From positions 1 to 28,580 of the forward strand of contig JAZQKW010000047.1 in the NCBI GenBank assembly GCA_045542375.1: 28,580 bases of DNA. Direction: 5' to 3'. Of the stretch, positions 24,136 to 28,580 are shown piece by piece. Under the pieces are notes generated by a model, which made no database searches, was not told the origin of the DNA, and saw nothing but the letters and a program-made list of their open reading frames with translations. The position numbers were made by a program, and so were the translations under genes. This DNA is from Eshraghiella sp045542375. GTDB lineage: Bacteria > Bacillota > Clostridia > Lachnospirales > Lachnospiraceae. Each line of letters begins with the position of its first letter. Position 1 is the stretch's first letter.

Positions 24136-24960
24136 ATGAATAAGTTTTATGTAATTACCAATCATGATAAAGACAGTGATTTGGAATTAACTAATTTAAT
24201 ATGCAGATATCTTTTGGAAAATAACTGCACCTGTACTTATAGGGACGGTTATGCAGTTAAGGAACTTGTGCCAAAAGACTGTGAATGCGCAATTGTCCTT
24301 GGCGGGGATGGAACCCTTGTACAGGCTGCAAGAGAGTTGTGTAATCTTAATATCCCGGTTCTTGGTGTTAATGTTGGCACACTTGGATATTTAACTGAGA
24401 TTAACAAGGACCAGATTATTCCTGCACTTAATATGCTTATTGAAGATAAATATTTTGTTGATAACAGAATGATGCTTCATGGAAAAGTTGTAAGGGATAA
24501 TGAAGTTGTATATTCTGATATTGCAATTAATGATATTGTGCTTAACAGAATTGGAAGTCTGCAGATAATTAGTTTTGATATCAATGTAAATGGGGAATAT
24601 CTTACAACCTATCCTGCAGATGGTCTGATCGTGTCCACACCGACAGGCTCTACTGCCTATAATCTGTCAGCCGGAGGTCCTATTGTTAAGCCACAGACAG
24701 ACATTATGGTTGTAACACCTATATGTCCTCATGTTCTTAATAAAAGCAGTCTTATATTTGATGGCAATGATGTGCTTGAAATTGTGCTGAAACCATCCAG
24801 AAATGGAGAAGAAGAAAGAGTAGTAAGCTTTGATGGTGCTAATTATTATAATCTTGTATCAGGGGACAGAATTGTAATCAGTAAATCAGAATACACTGCT
24901 CAGTTTCTTCATACAGGCAGACACAATTTCCTTCAAATATTAAGAAATAAAATGTCATAG
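24136..24960 (+). CDS. nadK: NAD+ kinase
   Basis: A 274-residue enzyme that phosphorylates NAD+ to NADP+. The family motifs are in order: GGDGT at 56-60 (catalytic Asp), NVGTLGYLTEI (about 79-89), an NDIVLNR segment (NE/D motif region, about 134-140) and PADGLIVSTPTGSTAYNLSAGGP (about 159-181). The C-terminal beta-sandwich ends normally. It starts one base after the tlyA stop and ends just before argR, whose ribosome binding site overlaps its last codon. Confidence 0.95.
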   Translation: MNKFYVITNHDKDSDLELTNLICRYLLENNCTCTYRDGYAVKELVPKDCECAIVLGGDGTLVQAARELCNLNIPVLGVNVGTLGYLTEINKDQIIPALNMLIEDKYFVDNRMMLHGKVVRDNEVVYSDIAINDIVLNRIGSLQIISFDINVNGEYLTTYPADGLIVSTPTGSTAYNLSAGGPIVKPQTDIMVVTPICPHVLNKSSLIFDGNDVLEIVLKPSRNGEEERVVSFDGANYYNLVSGDRIVISKSEYTAQFLHTGRHNFLQILRNKMS

Positions 24961-24973
24961 GAGGTTCTTTTAG

Positions 24974-25423
24974 GTGAAATCGGACAGACATAATAAAATA
25001 CTTGAGATTATTTCAGAAAAAAATATTGACACACAGGAAGAACTTGTTAATGCACTTAATGATGCAGGATATAATGTTACACAGGCAACCGTTTCAAGAG
25101 ATATAAGAGAACTGAAACTTACCAAAATTTCAGAAAACGGTGTCCAGAAATACGTTGTTCATCAGGTTAGAGAAAAAGATCTTGATGAAAAGTATAACAG
25201 AGTATTGAAGGATGGCTATGTATCAATGGACATGGCACAGAATATATTAGTTATCAAAACCGTTTCAGGTATGGCGATGGCAGTGGCTGCTGCCCTTGAT
25301 GCCATGAACTGGGATGAAATTGTAGGTACGATTGCAGGTGATGACACAATAATGTGTGCAATCAGAACGGTGGAGGACACCAAAATGTTAATGGACAAAA
25401 TACACAAGGTTATTAACAAATAA
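24974..25423 (+). CDS. argR: arginine repressor (GTG start)
   Basis: A 149-residue ArgR/AhrC. The winged-helix DNA-binding domain is residues 1-70 (VTQATVSRDIRELKL at 35-49 is the recognition helix), and the C-terminal hexamerisation/arginine-binding domain contains GTIAGDDTIMCAIRT (about 117-131). In this family, arginine binding activates repression of arginine biosynthesis genes. The start is a GTG at 24974, with AGGAGG at 24959-24964 overlapping the nadK stop at 9-nt spacing. No ARG box is seen nearby, and the neighbouring genes are not arginine genes, so targets are elsewhere. Confidence 0.95.
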   Translation: MKSDRHNKILEIISEKNIDTQEELVNALNDAGYNVTQATVSRDIRELKLTKISENGVQKYVVHQVREKDLDEKYNRVLKDGYVSMDMAQNILVIKTVSGMAMAVAAALDAMNWDEIVGTIAGDDTIMCAIRTVEDTKMLMDKIHKVINK

Positions 25424-25456
25424 TTTTTACCGGGTCATTCTGCGGAAAGGATGAAT

Positions 25457-27139
25457 ATGCTTAATAGTTTATATGTAAAAAATCTTGCTTTGGTTGACGA
25501 GGTTCAGATAGAATTCTCAAAAGGTCTAAATATAATGACCGGTGAAACCGGAGCGGGTAAATCAATTATTCTTGGTGCAATTAATCTTGCTTTAGGTGGA
25601 AAAGCCGGAGCGGATATAATAGGAAGATATGGTGATTCAGCGTTAGTCGAACTTGAGTTTATTGTTGAAGAAGACAAGATTCTGACACTGAATGATTATG
25701 ATATTTTTCCGGAAGATGGAGTCGTAACAATATCAAGAAGAATAATGCCTAATAGAAGTGTGTATAAGGTTAACGGCGAGACTATGAATGCAGGCGGAGT
25801 CAGAAATATTACCGAACTTCTAATAGATATTCATGGACAGCATGATCATCAGTCATTACTTTACAAGGCAAAACACCTTGAGATTCTTGACAGATATGGA
25901 AAATCAGAGTTGGAGCCTGTAAAACTGGAGCTTTCTGAAGCATTTAAGGCATACAAAGAAGCCGAATTGAAGCTTAGGGAATTTACCATTACTGAGGAAG
26001 AAAAAGCAAGGAATATATCTTTTCTTGAATATGAAAGAGATGAAATTCTTAATGCTGATATACATATTGGTGAGGATATAGAGACTGAAGCTATATATCA
26101 TAAAATAATAAATGCTAAAAAAATAACAGAGCAGTTGGATGTTGTGGGAAGAAATATAACAGGCGGAAGCGGTAACGCATCGGACCTTGTATCCCGTTCT
26201 CTTCAGGCAATGTCCCAGATTACAGAGTATGATGAAGCACTTGCTCCAATGTATTCAGAACTTATGGACATTGAGAATCTAATTAATGATTTCTCAAGAG
26301 ATTTATCGGATTATATGTCATCTTTTGATTTTGATGAAAAAATATTCAGAGATACAGAACGCAGACTGGATGTAATCAATAATCTTAAGGCAAAACATGG
26401 TGGAAGCATTGAAAGTATTTTGTCATATTTAAAAGAAACAGAAGAACGACTGAGATTTTACGAGGAATATGAAGAAAACTTAGGTATTGCACAGGACAAT
26501 TTTGAAGATACTAAGAAGAGATTATTTGAAATTTGTGAAAAAGTGACTTCAATAAGAAAATCTATGGCTAAGACACTTTCATTAGAAATAACAGAGGCTC
26601 TTAATGACCTTAATTTCAGTCAGGTGCAGTTTGAAATCGCAATGAGAAATACAGGCAATCCAACTGCCAATGGTATGGATGAAGCCGAATTTATGATTTC
26701 GCTTAATGCAGGTGAAGATATTAAGCCACTTGCAAAAATAGCATCAGCCGGTGAACTTTCAAGAATTATGCTTGGAATCAAATCGGTTCTTGCAGGTCGT
26801 GATGAGATTGATACATTGATTTTTGATGAAATTGATACCGGAATCAGTGGAAGAACTGCTCAGAAGGTATCAGAGAAAATGGCTATAATTGCAAGAAATC
26901 ACCAGATTATATGCATTACTCATCTTCCTCAGATTGCAGCAATGGCGGATTCTCATTATCTTATTGAAAAATCAGTTGTAGACGGATATTCCAAGACAAG
27001 TCTCAGGCTTCTTGATATGGAAAATATTACGGAAGAACTTTCAAGAATGCTTGGAGGAACGGAAATTACTGATATTGTAAGGCAAAATGCCATTCAGATG
27101 AAATCAATGGCAGATGAAATGAAAAAACTGTCAGTGTGA
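25457..27139 (+). CDS. recN: DNA repair protein RecN
   Basis: A 560-residue SMC-like ATPase that acts early in double-strand break repair. Walker A is GETGAGKS at 29-36, the long coiled coil occupies about 150-370, and the C-terminal half carries the ABC signature (ASAGELSRIMLG), Walker B (TLIFDEIDTGISG) and the THLPQIAAMAD switch region. GGAAAGG at 25444-25450 lies directly against an ATG at 25451 but 6 nt from the ATG at 25457, so I prefer the latter (MLNSLYVKNLAL, the usual N-terminus). The conserved recN-spoIVB order follows. A strong terminator starts 22 bp after its stop. Confidence 0.95.
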   Translation: MLNSLYVKNLALVDEVQIEFSKGLNIMTGETGAGKSIILGAINLALGGKAGADIIGRYGDSALVELEFIVEEDKILTLNDYDIFPEDGVVTISRRIMPNRSVYKVNGETMNAGGVRNITELLIDIHGQHDHQSLLYKAKHLEILDRYGKSELEPVKLELSEAFKAYKEAELKLREFTITEEEKARNISFLEYERDEILNADIHIGEDIETEAIYHKIINAKKITEQLDVVGRNITGGSGNASDLVSRSLQAMSQITEYDEALAPMYSELMDIENLINDFSRDLSDYMSSFDFDEKIFRDTERRLDVINNLKAKHGGSIESILSYLKETEERLRFYEEYEENLGIAQDNFEDTKKRLFEICEKVTSIRKSMAKTLSLEITEALNDLNFSQVQFEIAMRNTGNPTANGMDEAEFMISLNAGEDIKPLAKIASAGELSRIMLGIKSVLAGRDEIDTLIFDEIDTGISGRTAQKVSEKMAIIARNHQIICITHLPQIAAMADSHYLIEKSVVDGYSKTSLRLLDMENITEELSRMLGGTEITDIVRQNAIQMKSMADEMKKLSV

Positions 27140-27162
27140 AAATTTTATACGGTAACATAATA
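27134..27162 (+). promoter_or_regulatory. candidate forespore (sigma-G/F-like) promoter for spoIVB
   Basis: CATAATA (27156-27162) matches the sigma-G -10 pattern CATnnTA, and GGTAACATAA around it partly matches sigma-F. The -35 is unclear: GTGAA (27136-27140) is only 15 bp away. spoIVB is a known sigma-F/G target in Bacillus. It abuts the terminator at 27161, so RNA starting here would begin inside the hairpin. Tentative. Confidence 0.35.
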
Positions 27163-27192
27163 AGAGCAAAGAGATTTGCTCTTATTTTTTTC
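27161..27192 (+). terminator. Rho-independent terminator after recN
   Basis: TAAGAGCAAA (27161-27170), GAGA tetraloop, TTTGCTCTTA (27175-27184), then a run of T broken by one C. A perfect 10-bp stem, lying 18 bp before the spoIVB ATG at 27211. Confidence 0.9.
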
Positions 27193-27210
27193 AATAAAAG
27201 GGGGGATATT

Positions 27211-28461
27211 ATGACAAAAAAGAGATACAGAAGTTTTCTATATATGTTACTTGTAGTATCCGTTATTTTTACCATAGCTTATTATGTCAGTTATGTAAGA
27301 AATAACATACCTGATGATATATATGTTGAACCCTATTCTACAGAACAGATTAAAATAGACATTCCTTTTGTGGGAACTATGAATGCATTTGATGAAAATG
27401 GAAGTGTGGCAGTGTCATCTGTCAATTTAATGGACTATGTTGAAATAAATTCTGCACACCAGATGAATTATACCATGCAGGTTAAATTGTTTGGTTTAAT
27501 TAATATAAAGGAAGTTAATGTAACGGTAAAAGAGCCGGAGAGCGTTATCGCCTGTGGCATTCCGGTTGGGATATATATTGAAACAGAGGGAATTCTGGTT
27601 GTGGATATTGGAAATATTGTAACCCAATCCGGACAGATTGAGGCTCCTGCAAAAGGAATTCTTGCACCGGGAGATTATATTACTGAGATAAATAGGAGAA
27701 AAATCACCAACAAAAATGAACTTATTGCCGGCATCATTAGTAATGAGAATGACTATATTGAATTTACCATTGACAGGGGCGGTCAGATTATACATGAAAA
27801 AATCAAACCTGTCAGAGATGTCGAAGGATTCAATAAAATAGGAGTATGGATAAGAGATGACTGCCAGGGGCTTGGCACTTTGACCTACATTTGTGAGAAT
27901 AAGGAATTTGGCGCTCTTGGTCACGCCATATGTGAAGAAAATACAGGAAGAGTTGTTGCATTAAGCGACGGAAAACTATATACTGCCAAGATATGGTCTA
28001 TTATCAAAGGAAAATCAGGTGACCCGGGAGAAGTTGTAGGTTCCATTAATTATGGAGACAATACCTACCTTGGCGATATTACGGAAAACACTGTAATTGG
28101 CATCTACGGGAACTCCGTAGACAATGTATACGCTTATGTTGACGAGGTCTATATGAAAACCGCATATAAGCAGGATGTAAAAACAGGACCAGCCATTGTG
28201 AGAACCTTCGTCAGCGGTGAAATTAAGGATTATGAAATATATATCAAAGACCTGTCCTATGCAGAAAAGGATAGGAATAAAGGAATAATATTTGCAGTAA
28301 CAGATGAAGAATTGTTGAAAATAACCAATGGAATTGTTCAGGGCATGTCGGGCAGTCCGATTCTCCAGAATGGAAAAGTTGTAGGTGCCGTCACCCACGT
28401 CCTCGTCGACGAACCCGATATGGGTTATGGGATTTTTATCGAAAACATGCTCGAGCATTAA
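27211..28461 (+). CDS. spoIVB: SpoIVB serine peptidase (S55), sigma-K checkpoint signal
   Basis: A 416-residue protein made in the forespore and sent to the intermembrane space, where it cleaves SpoIVFA to trigger processing of pro-sigma-K. An N-terminal membrane/signal segment (about 8-28) is followed by a PDZ domain (about 110-200, APGDYITEINRRKI) and the S55 protease domain with H238 (GALGHAICE), D365 (AVTDEELL) and nucleophile S380 (GMSGSPILQNGKVVGAVTHV). The frame is open from a GTG at 27136 that would cross the recN terminator; AAAAGGGGGG at 27197-27205 points instead to the ATG at 27211. The last about 25 codons contain an unusual GC-rich run (28387-28410). spo0A usually follows and should lie beyond the window. 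Confidence 0.95.
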   Translation: MTKKRYRSFLYMLLVVSVIFTIAYYVSYVRNNIPDDIYVEPYSTEQIKIDIPFVGTMNAFDENGSVAVSSVNLMDYVEINSAHQMNYTMQVKLFGLINIKEVNVTVKEPESVIACGIPVGIYIETEGILVVDIGNIVTQSGQIEAPAKGILAPGDYITEINRRKITNKNELIAGIISNENDYIEFTIDRGGQIIHEKIKPVRDVEGFNKIGVWIRDDCQGLGTLTYICENKEFGALGHAICEENTGRVVALSDGKLYTAKIWSIIKGKSGDPGEVVGSINYGDNTYLGDITENTVIGIYGNSVDNVYAYVDEVYMKTAYKQDVKTGPAIVRTFVSGEIKDYEIYIKDLSYAEKDRNKGIIFAVTDEELLKITNGIVQGMSGSPILQNGKVVGAVTHVLVDEPDMGYGIFIENMLEH

Positions 28462-28478
28462 GACCATGCAGAAAGCGG

Positions 28479-28525
28479 AAATAGCAGACAGCGTGAGTGT
28501 ACTCACATGCTGTGCTGCTATTTTT
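28479..28525 (+). terminator. Rho-independent terminator after spoIVB
   Basis: AAATAGCAG pairs with CTGCTATTT; CAGC (28489-28492) with GCTG (28509-28512); GTGAG with CTCAC around a TGTA loop; small bulges between. It is followed by TTTTTGATTT. It lies 18 bp after the spoIVB stop. Confidence 0.85.
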
Positions 28526-28533
28526 GATTTCTA

Positions 28534-28580
28534 TACGGCGCAAGCCGTACATGAGCAAGAAGCGAAGCGGATTGCGAATG
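28534..28580. repeat. GC-richer repeat-like tail with hairpin
   Basis: TACGGC (28534-28539), GCAA tetraloop, GCCGTA (28544-28549) form a perfect GNRA-capped hairpin. The remaining bases (AGCAAGAAGCGAAGCGGATT and so on) contain repeated GCGAAGC/GCGAATG-like words and are clearly richer in G and C than neighbouring spacers. It looks like part of a dispersed intergenic repeat cut by the window edge. Confidence 0.4.

Noticed and set aside
27136..27210. GTG start of spoIVB at 27136
   Set aside because: It would run through the recN terminator and add 25 residues before the signal segment; the ATG at 27211 has a much better ribosome binding site.
1..28580. CRISPR array, prophage, insertion sequence or tRNA genes
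   Set aside because: No spaced direct repeats, transposase/integrase frames or tRNA cloverleaf sequences were seen.

Overview
The window reads as a chromosomal segment of a low-GC Gram-positive, spore-lineage anaerobe, most likely a Lachnospiraceae (Clostridia) member. The evidence is a complete spoIIIAA-AH operon, spoIVB, a Fe-dependent butanol-type dehydrogenase, AT-rich codon use, strong AGGAGG-type ribosome binding sites, and no tRNA, rRNA, phage or IS signature. I cannot name the genus from sequence alone.

Left part (1-9045), accessory: an operon-like run of a CPBP membrane protease, an APH(3')-IIIa-like aminoglycoside phosphotransferase, an unrecognised 409-residue protein and an unusual DUF5714-arsenate-reductase fusion, closed by a hairpin at 3819-3842. 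Two small hypothetical proteins follow (one lipocalin-like by weak resemblance, one DUF6935-like). Next come a 71-nt imperfect inverted repeat, an iron-containing alcohol dehydrogenase with a clear extended -10 promoter, a small acidic hypothetical protein, and a PAS-GGDEF-EAL-PAS protein in which both the GGDEF and EAL signatures are degenerate.

Middle part (9051-13078): a two-gene MacB/FtsX-type ABC exporter (ATPase and 800-residue permease, stop/start overlapping by 1 bp). It converges, through a bidirectional terminator, on a DUF368 (PopT-type undecaprenyl-phosphate flippase) gene on the minus strand. That gene has its own sigma-A promoter, located in the divergent gap before the sporulation operon.

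Right part (13201-28461), conserved core: spoIIIAA-AB-AC-AD-AE-AF-AG-AH, encoding the mother-cell side of the SpoIIIA-SpoIIQ channel between mother cell and forespore. Then follow asp23, nusB, xseA, xseB, ispA, dxs, tlyA, nadK, argR, recN and spoIVB. This is the same order as the Bacillus subtilis spoIIIA-yqhY-nusB-xseAB-ispA-dxs-yqxC-ahrC-recN-spoIVB block, but without accB/accC and folD at their usual places. spo0A would be expected just beyond the right edge. At two places (before nusB and before spoIVB) a candidate -10 element abuts the left arm of a terminator, so a start there would skip the terminator.

I did not find a clear new multigene defence or mobile system. The items most worth follow-up are the DUF5714-ArsC fusion, the resident APH(3')-like kinase beside an unknown gene, the double-degenerate c-di-GMP protein, the nested promoter/terminator arrangements, and a GC-rich repeat-like tail after spoIVB.
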